Assembly (NCBI RefSeq): GCF_001658025.2
Contig: NZ_CP014007.2
Location: forward strand, 4,464,001 to 4,528,000
Length of the DNA stretch: 64,000 bases
Origin: Kosakonia oryzae
Lineage (GTDB): Bacteria > Pseudomonadota > Gammaproteobacteria > Enterobacterales > Enterobacteriaceae
Direction of reading: 5' to 3'
The position numbers and the translations under genes are program-made. Positions 53,987 to 62,930 of the stretch are shown piece by piece. The notes under the pieces are model-generated. The model was not told the origin of the DNA. It ran no database searches and saw nothing but the letters and a program-made list of their open reading frames with translations. Numbering within the stretch: position 1 is the first letter of the stretch; each line of letters opens with the position of its first letter.

Positions 53987-54073
53987 ACCACCTCCTCGCT
54001 TTCATCGAAGAGAAGTATTGGCTTAATATAGGGATAAATAAATTGCTGAGTTTTTATCAGGAGTTCCCCTTTT

Positions 54074-55729
54074 ATGTCCTCTGGCCGCCTGCAACAGCAG
54101 TTCATCCGTTTGTGGCAATGCTGCGACGGAAAATCCCAGGAAACCACGCTTAATGAGCTGGCCGAACTGCTCAGTTGCTCGCGCCGTCATATGCGCACGC
54201 TGCTGAATACCATGCAGGAGCGCGGCTGGCTGACATGGGATGCGGAAGCAGGGCGCGGCAAGCGTTCGCGCCTGACGTTCCTCTATACCGGGCTGGCGCT
54301 CCAGCAGCAACGGGCAGAGGATCTGCTGGAGCAGGATCGTATCGATCAGTTGGTTCAACTGGTGGGCGATAAAGAAGCCGTCCGCCAGATGCTGGTTTCC
54401 CATCTTGGACGCACCTTTCGCCAGGGGCGACATATCCTGCGCGTGCTCTATTATCGCCCGCTGCGCAACCTGCTACCGGGCACGCCCTTGCGACGCTCCG
54501 AAACCCATATGGCGCGGCAAATCTTCAGCGCGTTGACGCGCATAAATGAGGAAAATGGGGAACTGGAAGCGGATATCGCTCATCACTGGAAGGCGATTTC
54601 CCCTTTACACTGGCGTTTTTATTTACGCCCTGGCATCCACTTTCATAACGGCCGCGAGCTGGAAATGAGCGATGTGATTGCGTCCCTGCAACGGGCAACC
54701 GCCCTGCCGCTCTATTCGCATATCCGCGAGGTCGTCTCTCCAACCCCCTGGACGCTGGATATTCATCTCTGGCAGCCGGATAACTGGCTCCCCTGGTTGA
54801 TGGGGCATGTGCCCTCCATGATCCTGCCGCAAAAGTGGAACACTCTCCCCCATTTCTCCAGCCAGCCGATTGGCACCGGCCCGTATGCCGTGGTGCGCAA
54901 TACCAATAACCAATTAAAAATTCATGCCTTTGATGACTATTTCGGCTTCCGTGCCCTGATTGATGAAGTGAATGTCTGGGTGCTGCCGGATCTCAGCGAC
55001 GATCCAACCTGCGGGCTGACGCTGGAGGGGCCAACCGGCGATGAAAAAGCGGTCGAAAGCCGCCTGGAAGAGGGCTGCTACTATCTGCTGTTTGACGCGC
55101 GTTCCAGCCGCGGTGCCAGCCCGGCGGTCAGGGAGTGGGTAAGCCAGATCCTCTCCCCCGCCAGCCTGTTATGGCATGCTGACGAGCGCTACCAACGTTA
55201 CTGGTTCCCGGCCTACGGCCTGCTGCCGCACTGGCATCATGCCCGTCCCGGCGTCGGCGAGAAGCCTGCCGGGCTGGAATCCCTGACGCTCACCTTCTAT
55301 CGCGAACACAACGAGCACGAGGCGCTCTCCCGTATCATGAGCGACTTACTGGCAGAACAGGGGGTAAAACTTCATGTACAAAGGGTGGAGTACGCCGAGT
55401 GGCACCGGGGTGAAGCGACCAGCGACCTGTGGCTGAACAGCGCTAACTTTACCCTGCCGCTCAACTTCTCGGTCTTTGCCAACCTGTATGAAGTGCCGTT
55501 GTTGCAGCACTGTATTCCGATCGACTGGCAGGCCGCCGCTACCGAGTGGCGTGCCGGGAAGATGAACCTCGCCGCCTGGTCTCAGCAGTTACTGGCCAGT
55601 AAAGCGATGGTGCCATTAATCCATCACTGGCTAAGGATCCAGGGGCAGCGCAGTATGCGCGGGCTGCGCATGAATACGCTGGGCTGGTTTGACTTTAAAT
55701 CGGCCTGGTATGCGCCGCCCGATCCATAA
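54074..55729 (+). CDS. sgrR: Transcriptional activator SgrR
   Basis: SgrR activates sgrS in response to sugar-phosphate stress. It has 551 residues, as in E. coli. The N-terminal helix-turn-helix region is [20 protein letters not shown] with [20 protein letters not shown]; the rest resembles oligopeptide-type periplasmic solute-binding proteins without a signal peptide ([39 protein letters not shown]). It is divergent from sgrS; the 67-bp gap should hold SgrR sites for both promoters. The thi operon follows in the same direction. Confidence 0.95.
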   Translation: MSSGRLQQQFIRLWQCCDGKSQETTLNELAELLSCSRRHMRTLLNTMQERGWLTWDAEAGRGKRSRLTFLYTGLALQQQRAEDLLEQDRIDQLVQLVGDKEAVRQMLVSHLGRTFRQGRHILRVLYYRPLRNLLPGTPLRRSETHMARQIFSALTRINEENGELEADIAHHWKAISPLHWRFYLRPGIHFHNGRELEMSDVIASLQRATALPLYSHIREVVSPTPWTLDIHLWQPDNWLPWLMGHVPSMILPQKWNTLPHFSSQPIGTGPYAVVRNTNNQLKIHAFDDYFGFRALIDEVNVWVLPDLSDDPTCGLTLEGPTGDEKAVESRLEEGCYYLLFDARSSRGASPAVREWVSQILSPASLLWHADERYQRYWFPAYGLLPHWHHARPGVGEKPAGLESLTLTFYREHNEHEALSRIMSDLLAEQGVKLHVQRVEYAEWHRGEATSDLWLNSANFTLPLNFSVFANLYEVPLLQHCIPIDWQAAATEWRAGKMNLAAWSQQLLASKAMVPLIHHWLRIQGQRSMRGLRMNTLGWFDFKSAWYAPPDP

Positions 55730-55733
55730 CGCT

Positions 55734-55761
55734 TTCGCATTTTTTACCAAATCATTACAAT
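55734..55761 (+). promoter_or_regulatory. Candidate thiBPQ promoter
   Basis: TTCGCA and TACAAT are separated by 16 nt and end about 10 nt before the riboswitch aptamer begins, so the predicted transcript would start just upstream of it. The -10 is good and the -35 is moderate. Confidence 0.5.
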
Positions 55762-55770
55762 AGCGGCGTT

Positions 55771-55854
55771 CTCAACGGGGTGCTGCGCCAACGGCGTGTG
55801 CTGAGAAAATACCCGTCGAACCTGATCCGGATAACGCCGGCGAAGGGATTTGAG
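55771..55854 (+). promoter_or_regulatory. TPP riboswitch (THI element)
   Basis: The aptamer is complete: P1 arm CTCAA pairs with TTGAG at the end, and the conserved cores GGGGTGC, GTGCTGAGA, ATACCC, GAACCTGATC, GGATAACGCCGGC and GAAGGGA follow in order. Downstream, CTCAAAA (55862-55868) can pair with TTTTGAG (55885-55891), which contains part of the thiB ribosome site GAGGTG. Thiamine pyrophosphate should therefore reduce translation start. No T-run follows, so the control is probably translational. Confidence 0.95.
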
Positions 55855-55898
55855 GCTGCCTCTCAAAATCCTTTGCCACCCATTTTTTGAGGTGCAAA

Positions 55899-56882
55899 GT
55901 GTTAAAAAAATCATTGCCATTACTGCTGTTGATTGCCGCTCCCGTTTTTGCCAAACCTGTACTCACTGTCTACACCTACGACTCCTTCTCCGCGGACTGG
56001 GGCCCCGGCCCGGCAGTGAAGAAAGCCTTTGAAAGCGACTGCAACTGCGAGCTGAAATTTGTGGCGCTGGAAGATGGCGTCTCGCTGCTCAACCGTCTGC
56101 GTATGGAAGGCAAAAACAGCAAAGCGGATGTGGTGCTTGGGCTGGATAACAATCTGCTGGAAGCGGCAACGCAAACCAAACTGTTCGCCAAAAGCGGCGT
56201 AGCGACGGATGCCGTCAACGTGCCTGGCGGCTGGAAAAACGACACCTTTGTGCCGTTCGACTACGGCTGGTTCGCCTTCGTTTACGATAAAAACAAACTG
56301 AAAAACCCGCCGAAAAGCCTGAAAGAACTGGTGGAAAGCGATCAGAAATGGCGCGTGATCTACGAAGATCCCCGCACCAGTACGCCGGGCCTTGGTCTGC
56401 TGTTGTGGATGCAAAAAGTGTACGGCGACAAAGCCCCGGACGCCTGGCACAAGCTGGCAGCCAAAACGGTGACTGTCACCAAAGGCTGGAGCGAAGCCTA
56501 CGGCTTGTTCCTGAAAGGGGAAAGCGATCTGGTGCTGAGTTACACCACCTCGCCAGCCTACCATCTGATAGAAGAGAAAAAAGACAACTACGCAGCGGCG
56601 AATTTCAGCGAAGGGCATTATTTGCAGGTCGAAGTTGCCGCCCGCACTGCCGCCAGCAAACAGCCGGAACTGGCGGAGAAATTTTTGAAATTTATGGTTT
56701 CTCCGGCATTCCAGAACACCATCGCCACCGGCAACTGGATGTACCCGGTCAGCAACGTACCGCTACCGGCAGGGTTTGATACGCTGCAAAAACCGCAACC
56801 CTCGCTTGAATTCACGCCGCAAGAAGTCGCTGCTCAACGCGCACCATGGATTAATGCATGGCAACGCGCCGTCAGCCGCTGA
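55899..56882 (+). CDS. thiB: Thiamine/TPP periplasmic binding protein
   Basis: ThiB captures thiamine, its phosphate and pyrophosphate for the ThiPQ importer. It has 327 residues. The start is GTG at 55899, 6 nt after GAGG; no suitable ATG is present. A signal peptide (short basic start, then LPLLLLIAAPVFA, cleavage after Ala) is followed by KPVLTVYTYDSFSADWGPGP. Conserved blocks include RMEGKNSKADVVLGLDNNLL and TKGWSEAYGLFLKGESDLVL. It is first in thiBPQ, directly under the TPP riboswitch, and overlaps thiP by 25 nt. Confidence 0.96.
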   Translation: MLKKSLPLLLLIAAPVFAKPVLTVYTYDSFSADWGPGPAVKKAFESDCNCELKFVALEDGVSLLNRLRMEGKNSKADVVLGLDNNLLEAATQTKLFAKSGVATDAVNVPGGWKNDTFVPFDYGWFAFVYDKNKLKNPPKSLKELVESDQKWRVIYEDPRTSTPGLGLLLWMQKVYGDKAPDAWHKLAAKTVTVTKGWSEAYGLFLKGESDLVLSYTTSPAYHLIEEKKDNYAAANFSEGHYLQVEVAARTAASKQPELAEKFLKFMVSPAFQNTIATGNWMYPVSNVPLPAGFDTLQKPQPSLEFTPQEVAAQRAPWINAWQRAVSR

Positions 56883-58468
56883 TTGCCGGCTGGCTGCTTC
56901 CCGGCCTCACCGCCGCCGCGCTAATGGTGGCGGTGGCGGTGGCAGCTTTTCTGGCGCTGTGGCAAAACGCACCGCTAACCGATCTGTCGGCCTTCTGGCA
57001 CGACAGCTATCTGTGGCATGTGGTGCGTTTCTCCTTCTGGCAGGCTTTTCTCTCTGCCCTGCTCTCCGTTTTCCCGGCGATTTTCCTCGCTCGCGCCCTG
57101 TACCGACGGCGTTTTCCTGGCCGCCTTGCGCTGCTGCGCCTGTGCGCCATGACGCTGATTCTGCCAGTGCTGGTGGCAGTATTCGGCATTCTCAGCGTGT
57201 ATGGCCGCCAGGGCTGGCTGGCCTCGCTGTGGCATATTTTCGGGCTGGAGTGGCATTTCTCACCCTATGGCCTGCAAGGCATCTTGCTGGCGCATGTGTT
57301 TTTTAACCTGCCGATGGCCGCGCGGTTGCTGCTGCAAGCGCTGGAGCAGATCCCCGGCGAGCAGCGCCAGCTTGCCGCGCAGTTAGGCATGCGCGGCTGG
57401 GCCTTTTTCCGCTTGGTTGAATGGCCGTGGCTGCGCCGCCAGATTCCGCCAACCGCAGCGCTGATCTTTATGCTCTGTTTCGCCAGCTTCGCCACGGTGC
57501 TGTCGCTGGGCGGCGGACCGCAGGCCACCACCATTGAGCTGGCGATCTATCAGGCGCTGAGTTTCGATTTTGATCCGGCCCGCGCTGCGCTGCTGGCGCT
57601 GATGCAGATGATCTGCTGCCTCGGTCTGGTACTGTTAAGCCAGCGCATGAGTAAAGCCATTGCCGTCGGCAGCCACCAGATCCAGGGCTGGCGCAATCCG
57701 GAAGATCGCTTATTCAGCCGAATATCTGATGTCGCCCTGATTGTGCTGGCACTGCTGTTACTGCTGCCACCGCTGCTGGCGGTGATCGTTGATGGCCTCA
57801 ATTTGAGTCTGCTGAAAGTGCTGAGCGAACCGGTTCTCTGGCAGGCAACAGCCACATCGCTACGCATCGCGCTGGCCGCCGGGTTGCTGTGTGTCGTGTT
57901 GACGATGATGCTGCTGTGGAGCAGCCGCGAGCTGCGCGCCCGCCAGCAGATAATGGCTGGCCAGGCGCTGGAGCTGAGCGGTATGTTGATCCTTGCGATG
58001 CCGGGGATTGTGCTGGCAACCGGCTTCTTCCTGCTGCTCAATAACAGTATCGGGTTGCCCGCTTCCGCCGACGGCATCGTGATTTTCACCAATGCGCTGA
58101 TGGCCATCCCTTACGCATTAAAAGTGCTGGAAAACCCGATGCGCGACATAACCGCCCGTTACAGCATGCTGTGCCAGTCGCTCGGAATGCAGGGCTTCCG
58201 TCGGCTGCGGGTGGTGGAGCTGCGCGCGCTGCAACGCCCGCTGACGCAGGCACTGGCATTCGCCTGCGTATTGTCGATTGGCGATTTCGGTGTGGTGGCG
58301 CTGTTTGGTAATGACGACTTCCGCACGCTACCGTTTTACCTTTATCAGCAAATTGGTTCCTATCGCAGCCAGGACGGTGCGGTAACGGCACTGATCCTGC
58401 TGCTGCTCTGCTTTATCTTATTCACTGTGATTGAAAAACTTCCGGGTCGCCATGCTAAGACTGATTGA
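56858..58468 (+). CDS. thiP: Thiamine ABC transporter permease
   Basis: ThiP is the inner-membrane permease of the thiamine/TPP importer. It has 536 residues and two fused permease halves, each with an EAA-type loop for contact with ThiQ (near [20 protein letters not shown] and [20 protein letters not shown]). About twelve hydrophobic segments are visible. Its ATG ([16 protein letters not shown]) lies inside the 3' end of thiB in another frame, so translation is coupled. It overlaps thiQ by 17 nt. Confidence 0.96.
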   Translation: MATRRQPLIAGWLLPGLTAAALMVAVAVAAFLALWQNAPLTDLSAFWHDSYLWHVVRFSFWQAFLSALLSVFPAIFLARALYRRRFPGRLALLRLCAMTLILPVLVAVFGILSVYGRQGWLASLWHIFGLEWHFSPYGLQGILLAHVFFNLPMAARLLLQALEQIPGEQRQLAAQLGMRGWAFFRLVEWPWLRRQIPPTAALIFMLCFASFATVLSLGGGPQATTIELAIYQALSFDFDPARAALLALMQMICCLGLVLLSQRMSKAIAVGSHQIQGWRNPEDRLFSRISDVALIVLALLLLLPPLLAVIVDGLNLSLLKVLSEPVLWQATATSLRIALAAGLLCVVLTMMLLWSSRELRARQQIMAGQALELSGMLILAMPGIVLATGFFLLLNNSIGLPASADGIVIFTNALMAIPYALKVLENPMRDITARYSMLCQSLGMQGFRRLRVVELRALQRPLTQALAFACVLSIGDFGVVALFGNDDFRTLPFYLYQQIGSYRSQDGAVTALILLLLCFILFTVIEKLPGRHAKTD

Positions 58469-59153
58469 TGTCACCTGGCTTTATCAGCATCTGCCGATGC
58501 GTTTCACCCTGACGGTGCAAGCGGGCGAGCAGATAGCCATTCTCGGGCCGAGCGGCGCGGGGAAAAGCACCTTGCTGAATCTGATTGCCGGTTTTCTTAC
58601 CCCGGCAAGCGGCACAATAACCATTGCAGGCAACGATCATACCTACACGCCGCCGTCGCAGCGTCCGGTATCCATGCTGTTTCAGGAGAACAATCTGTTC
58701 ACGCATCTGACGGTGCGGCAGAACATTGGGCTGGGGCTTAATCCGGGACTGAAGTTAAACAGCGAACAGCAGCAAACGCTGCGCCAGATCGCCGAAACGA
58801 TGGGGCTGGAAGAATTACTGGATCGCCTGCCGGAACAGTTGTCCGGCGGCCAGCGCCAGCGTGTCGCCCTCGCCCGCTGCCTGGTGCGCGAGCAGCCGGT
58901 GCTACTGCTGGATGAGCCGTTTTCCGCGCTCGACCCGGCACTGCGCCAGGAAATGTTGTCGCTGGTGCAGGAGGTGTGCCGCCGCCAGCAACTGACATTG
59001 TTGATGGTTTCGCACAGCGTTGAGGATGCGGCGCGCATCGCTGAACGCTCGCTGGTGGTTGCCGATGGACGCATTGCCTGGGATGGGAAAACGGATGACC
59101 TGCTGAGCGGCAGATCATCGGCCTCCGGGCTACTGGGTATTCGCGGTCAGTGA
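58452..59153 (+). CDS. thiQ: Thiamine ABC transporter ATPase
   Basis: ThiQ energises thiamine import. It has 233 residues. Walker A is GPSGAGKST at residues 32-40, the ABC signature is [15 protein letters not shown], Walker B is [12 protein letters not shown] and the switch His is in [15 protein letters not shown]. The start [15 protein letters not shown] is inside the last codons of thiP; the frame is open seven codons further upstream. Its 3' end overlaps the 3' end of the convergent yabI by seven bases. Confidence 0.96.
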   Translation: MLRLIDVTWLYQHLPMRFTLTVQAGEQIAILGPSGAGKSTLLNLIAGFLTPASGTITIAGNDHTYTPPSQRPVSMLFQENNLFTHLTVRQNIGLGLNPGLKLNSEQQQTLRQIAETMGLEELLDRLPEQLSGGQRQRVALARCLVREQPVLLLDEPFSALDPALRQEMLSLVQEVCRRQQLTLLMVSHSVEDAARIAERSLVVADGRIAWDGKTDDLLSGRSSASGLLGIRGQ

Positions 59154-59917
59154 CCGCGGATCACTTTCCCCAGAATCGAGAGATACACTGGCATCAACGG
59201 GTGATTAATCAGCGCCACCGCAGCCGCCGCACCAGCTACCAGCATTCCCGGTGCCAGCAACAGCAAACGCGGACGCGTCAGGTAACGGGTTAACTTATCC
59301 ACGCCCGCCTTGCCGGAACGCCACAGACGCCAGCACAGCCAGCCCGCCAGCCACAGCAACACGGCGGTCAGCAGCAGCAGCCATTTGAAGCTGCCGCTTT
59401 GCATATCGGCAGGAATATCAATCGCCGCGCCGGCCAGAATACCGGGCAGGAAATAGAACGGCGGCCAGAACAGGCAGCCAATAATGTTCGGCGGCAGGAA
59501 TTTGCGTACCGGCAGATCGAGCATACCTGCGACCATCGGCACCAGCGGACGGGTTGGCCCGACAAAGCGCCCAACCAGAATGGTAAACATGCTGTGTTGA
59601 TGCAGCGCGTGTTCAGTTTTATCCAGCAGCGCTTTGTTCTTTTTCATAAAGGACCAGCGGTGCAGCGGCGCTTTAAAGCGCCAGCCCAGCCAGAATGAGA
59701 TCCAGTCACCCAGCAAGCAACCGATAATGCCCGCCAGCCACGCCTGCCAGAAATTGACTTCGCCGCTGCCAATCAGCGCGCCCAGCCCGGCCATCATCAC
59801 CGTACCGGGCAGAATCAACCCGACCAGCGCCAGCGATTCAAAAAATGCCACCAGCGCAATGGCCGTCAGCGAGTATATTGCCGATTGCGTAATAAAATGA
59901 TCCAGCAGTGCTTCCAT
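59147..59917 (-). CDS. yabI: DedA-family inner-membrane protein YabI
   Basis: DedA proteins are membrane proteins linked to polyprenyl-phosphate or phospholipid recycling and to envelope integrity; the specific role of YabI is not certain. It has 256 residues. The family blocks [59 protein letters not shown] and [20 protein letters not shown] are visible, with about five hydrophobic segments. It converges on thiQ with a 7-base 3' overlap and lies head-to-tail with araC on the same strand. Confidence 0.92.
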   Translation of the reverse strand: MEALLDHFITQSAIYSLTAIALVAFFESLALVGLILPGTVMMAGLGALIGSGEVNFWQAWLAGIIGCLLGDWISFWLGWRFKAPLHRWSFMKKNKALLDKTEHALHQHSMFTILVGRFVGPTRPLVPMVAGMLDLPVRKFLPPNIIGCLFWPPFYFLPGILAGAAIDIPADMQSGSFKWLLLLTAVLLWLAGWLCWRLWRSGKAGVDKLTRYLTRPRLLLLAPGMLVAGAAAAVALINHPLMPVYLSILGKVIRGH

Positions 59918-60044
59918 AACCCGTCCTGTTCAGAATGAAGGCTGGATTCTCCGGAGCGACTCCGTGAGCGTCAACCTTTCAATTATCTGAAAGTTTTACA
60001 GGTTATGTCGTAATGCCGAACCCTTTATTGCCAAACTTTACGTT

Positions 60045-60890
60045 TTATTCGCACCCTGCGCGGAATTCGCTGGGGCTGGCGCCGGTGCATTTTTTAAATA
60101 CCCGGGAAAAATAGAGCTGATCGTCAAAGCCAACATTGCGCCCAACGCTGGCTATCGGCATTCGCGTGGTGCTAAGCAGCAATTTTGCCTGACTGATGCG
60201 CTGATCCTCGCGCCAGCTCAGCACACTCACGCCCAGTTGCTGACGAAAAAGGTGCGACAGCCGCGACGGTGACAGACAGACATGTTGCGCTACGCTGGCG
60301 ATATCAAAATGGTTGTCTGCCAGGTGATCGCTGATGTACTGGCAAGCGTCGCGCACGCGGTTATCCAGCGGTGGATGCAACGATTCGTTGATCGCCTCCA
60401 TGCGCCGCAGCAATAACTGCTCCAGCAGGTTGATTGCCAGCAGTTCAGCGTAACGCCCGCCACTTTGCCCGGCATCGATAATTTGCGCAAAAAGATCGCG
60501 AAAACATTGCATATTGCCGTCATCAGGACGGTAAAATCCCGTCTGGGAAAACAATGTCGGCCAGTTAAGCCACTCGTGCCAGTAGGCACGCGGGCGGAAG
60601 TAAACCCACTGGTGATACCACTCCGACGCATCGGGATGACGACCGTAGTGGTGAATTTCCCCCGGGGGAAACAGCAAAATATCGCCAGGACGGCAGATAA
60701 ACTGCTTACCGCCGTTTTTTACCACCCCTTCTCCCTTCACCGTCAGGTTGAGGATATAGCCCTTCATCCCCAGCGGACGATCGATGAAAAAGTCGAGATA
60801 GCCTTCCGAATCAATCGGTGTTAACCCCGCAACCAGATGCGCGTTAAACGAGTACCCAGGCAACAGTGGATCGTTTTGTGATTCAGCCAT
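60045..60890 (-). CDS. araC: Arabinose-responsive regulator AraC
   Basis: AraC represses or activates araBAD and other arabinose genes depending on L-arabinose. It has 281 residues. The N-terminal arm ([19 protein letters not shown]) is followed by the cupin-like arabinose-binding/dimer domain ([13 protein letters not shown]), a linker and the C-terminal DNA-binding domain with two helix-turn-helix motifs ([20 protein letters not shown] and [20 protein letters not shown]). It ends ...SEFRAGCE, 11 residues before the E. coli end, like the Salmonella protein as I recall. The start MAESQND is the family start; the frame is open a further 36 codons through the araO2 leader. Confidence 0.96.
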   Translation of the reverse strand: MAESQNDPLLPGYSFNAHLVAGLTPIDSEGYLDFFIDRPLGMKGYILNLTVKGEGVVKNGGKQFICRPGDILLFPPGEIHHYGRHPDASEWYHQWVYFRPRAYWHEWLNWPTLFSQTGFYRPDDGNMQCFRDLFAQIIDAGQSGGRYAELLAINLLEQLLLRRMEAINESLHPPLDNRVRDACQYISDHLADNHFDIASVAQHVCLSPSRLSHLFRQQLGVSVLSWREDQRISQAKLLLSTTRMPIASVGRNVGFDDQLYFSRVFKKCTGASPSEFRAGCE

Positions 60891-60918
60891 AAACGCAATA
60901 CTCCCATACCCGACAAGG

Positions 60919-60934
60919 AAACCAATTGTCCATA
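60919..60934. promoter_or_regulatory. araO2 operator half-site
   Basis: AAACCAATTGTCCATA is identical to the core of E. coli araO2 as I remember it and lies in the araC leader. Its centre is about 212 bp from the centre of araI1, close to the 210-211 bp of E. coli, so the repression loop geometry is kept. Confidence 0.85.
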
Positions 60935-61059
60935 TTGATAAACCCCTCATTCTGCGGCGGCCCGCCGCCCTGAGGCGTTGCACACGGGTACGGATCAATC
61001 CCGCCAGACAAAAGCAATTACGCCTCTTTTTCGCCCTGAAATGGGCTGAAAAGGGATAA

Positions 61060-61094
61060 CGAAAGTGTCTATAAAGGTGGCAGATATGTCCACA
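61060..61094. promoter_or_regulatory. araO1 operator (two half-sites)
   Basis: CGAAAGTGTCTATAA (61060-61074), a 4-nt gap and GGCAGATATGTCCACA (61079-61094) match the two araO1 half-sites of E. coli with few changes. It overlaps the expected araC promoter and serves AraC autorepression. Confidence 0.8.
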
Positions 61095-61102
61095 TCGAAT
61101 TT

Positions 61103-61120
61103 TTGCACGGCGTCACACTT
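61103..61120. promoter_or_regulatory. CRP site of the ara control region
   Basis: TTGCACGGCGTCACACTT has a near-consensus TCACA right half and a weaker left half, in the same place as the E. coli ara CRP site, 10 bp upstream of araI1. Confidence 0.8.
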
Positions 61121-61130
61121 TGCATTGCCA

Positions 61131-61168
61131 TAGCATTTTTATCCATAAGATTAGCGAATCCTGCCTGA
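61131..61168. promoter_or_regulatory. araI1-araI2 activator sites
   Basis: TAGCATTTTTATCCATA (61131-61147, I1, identical to the E. coli core) and TAGCGAATCCTGCCTGA (61152-61168, I2) are direct repeats spaced by 4 bp. I2 overlaps the araBAD -35, as required for AraC activation. Confidence 0.9.
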
Positions 61169-61194
61169 CGGTTTTAAGCGCCGCTCACTATGGT
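61165..61194 (+). promoter_or_regulatory. araBAD promoter
   Basis: CTGACG, overlapping araI2, is followed after 18 nt by TATGGT. Both hexamers are in the positions of the E. coli pBAD promoter; the weak -35 fits an AraC-dependent promoter. Confidence 0.75.
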
Positions 61195-61228
61195 TTTCCT
61201 AACGGTTATTCTTCTTGGAGCAACACAC

Positions 61229-62920
61229 ATGGCAATCACAATTGGCCTCGATTTCGGCAGCGATTCAGTACGTGCGCTGGCGGTAGACTGCACATCCGGG
61301 GCGGAGATCGCCACCAGCGTTGAGTGGTATCCGCGTTGGCAGGAGGGGCGTTATTGCGATGCGCCGAACAATCAGTTTCGCCACCATCCGCGCGACTACA
61401 TCGAGTCGATGGAAGCCGCGCTGAAAAGCGTGCTGGCTGAACTCAGCGCCGAACAGCGCGCATCGATTAAAGGCATCGGCGTGGACAGCACCGGCTCAAC
61501 GCCAGCGCCGATAGACGCGGAAGGGCGCGTGCTGGCGTTACGCCCGGAGTTCGCCGACAACCCGAACGCCATGTTTGTGCTGTGGAAAGATCACACCGCC
61601 GTCGAAGAGGCAGAAGCCATCACCCGCTTGTGCCATAGCGCCGGTAAAACTGACTACTCACGCTACATTGGCGGCATTTATTCCAGCGAATGGTTCTGGG
61701 CCAAAATCCTGCATGTCACCCGCGCCGACAGCGCCGTTGCTCAGGCGGCCGTTTCCTGGATTGAACTGTGCGACTGGGTGCCAGCCCTGCTCTCCGGCAC
61801 GACGCGCCCGCAGGCGATTCGTCGCGGACGTTGCAGCGCCGGGCACAAATCGCTGTGGCATGAAAGCTGGGGCGGCCTGCCGCCGGCAGCCTTCTTTGAC
61901 GAGCTGGATCCGATTATCAATAAACACCTGCGCTGGCCACTGTTTACCGACACGTACACCGCAGACCTGCCGGTCGGCACGCTGACCGCCGAATGGGCGC
62001 AGCGGCTGGGGCTTTCCGAATCGGTGGTGATTTCCGGTGGCGCATTCGACTGCCATATGGGTGCCGTCGGCGCGGGCGCACAGCCCAACACGCTGGTGAA
62101 AGTGATTGGCACCTCGACCTGCGACATCCTGATTGCCGATAAACAGAGCGTCGGTACTCGCGCGGTGAAAGGGATTTGCGGTCAGGTGGATGGCAGCGTC
62201 GTGCCCGATTTTATCGGCCTTGAAGCCGGGCAATCCGCCTTTGGCGATATCTATGCCTGGTTTGGTCGCGTCCTCGGCTGGCCGCTGGAACAACTGGCGC
62301 AGCAGCATCCGGAGCTGAAAGCACAAATCAAAGCGCAGCAGAAACAGTTGCTGCCCGCCCTGACTGATGCCTGGGTGAAAAACCCGTCGCTCGAGCATCT
62401 GCCCGTGGTGCTTGACTGGTTTAACGGCCGCCGCACACCCAACGCCAACCAGCGTCTGAAAGGGGTGATCACCGATCTCAATCTGGCGACCGATGCGCCC
62501 GCGCTGTTCGGTGGCCTGATCGCCGCGACCGCCTTTGGCGCGCGCGCCATTATGGAGTGCTTCACCGAGCAAGGTATCGCCGTGGATAACGTGATGGCGC
62601 TCGGCGGTATTGCCCGCAAAAACCTCGGCGTGATGCAGGCCTGCTGCGACGTACTTAACCGCCCATTGCAGGTCGTGGCCTCTGAACAGTGCTGCGCACT
62701 GGGTGCCGCGATTTTCGCCGCTGTAGCGGCAGAAGTGCATGCGGATATCCCGGCAGCACAGCGCTCGATGGCCAGCGCCATCGAGAAAACCCTACAGCCT
62801 TCGGCGCAGGCGCCACAGTTTGAACGGCTCTACCGCCGCTACCAACAGTGGGCGAAAAGCGCCGAACAGCACTATCTCCCTTCCGCCGCGACAACCTCGC
62901 AGGCCGCGTTAACTCATTAA
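61229..62920 (+). CDS. araB: Ribulokinase
   Basis: AraB phosphorylates L-ribulose to L-ribulose-5-phosphate. It has 563 residues. It is an FGGY-family kinase with the N-terminal phosphate block [16 protein letters not shown], the substrate-region [10 protein letters not shown] and [11 protein letters not shown], the central [15 protein letters not shown] and GTSTCDILI, and the C-terminal ATP region [16 protein letters not shown] and ALGGIARKN. The ATG at 61229 has TTGGAG 8 nt upstream; the frame is open 13 codons further into the promoter. araA follows after 10 nt. Confidence 0.97.
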   Translation: MAITIGLDFGSDSVRALAVDCTSGAEIATSVEWYPRWQEGRYCDAPNNQFRHHPRDYIESMEAALKSVLAELSAEQRASIKGIGVDSTGSTPAPIDAEGRVLALRPEFADNPNAMFVLWKDHTAVEEAEAITRLCHSAGKTDYSRYIGGIYSSEWFWAKILHVTRADSAVAQAAVSWIELCDWVPALLSGTTRPQAIRRGRCSAGHKSLWHESWGGLPPAAFFDELDPIINKHLRWPLFTDTYTADLPVGTLTAEWAQRLGLSESVVISGGAFDCHMGAVGAGAQPNTLVKVIGTSTCDILIADKQSVGTRAVKGICGQVDGSVVPDFIGLEAGQSAFGDIYAWFGRVLGWPLEQLAQQHPELKAQIKAQQKQLLPALTDAWVKNPSLEHLPVVLDWFNGRRTPNANQRLKGVITDLNLATDAPALFGGLIAATAFGARAIMECFTEQGIAVDNVMALGGIARKNLGVMQACCDVLNRPLQVVASEQCCALGAAIFAAVAAEVHADIPAAQRSMASAIEKTLQPSAQAPQFERLYRRYQQWAKSAEQHYLPSAATTSQAALTH

Positions 62921-62930
62921 GGACAAGATC

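Larger units (their letters stand above)
53527..54006 (-). ncRNA. sgrS: SgrS small RNA gene, split by a repeat element
   Basis: SgrS is an Hfq-dependent RNA induced by SgrR when glucose-6-phosphate accumulates; it pairs with ptsG and other mRNAs and also encodes SgrT. The expected 5' end (GATGAAAGC...) is near 54006. The ptsG-pairing segment GTGTGACTGAGTATTG is conserved at 53804-53819. In E. coli the terminator hairpin follows almost at once. Here 234 bp of inverted-repeat DNA intervene before the terminator at 53527-53557. Without the insert the RNA would be about 246 nt, close to the E. coli 227 nt. Whether the mature RNA ends inside the element or reads through to about 480 nt cannot be told from sequence. 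Confidence 0.85.
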
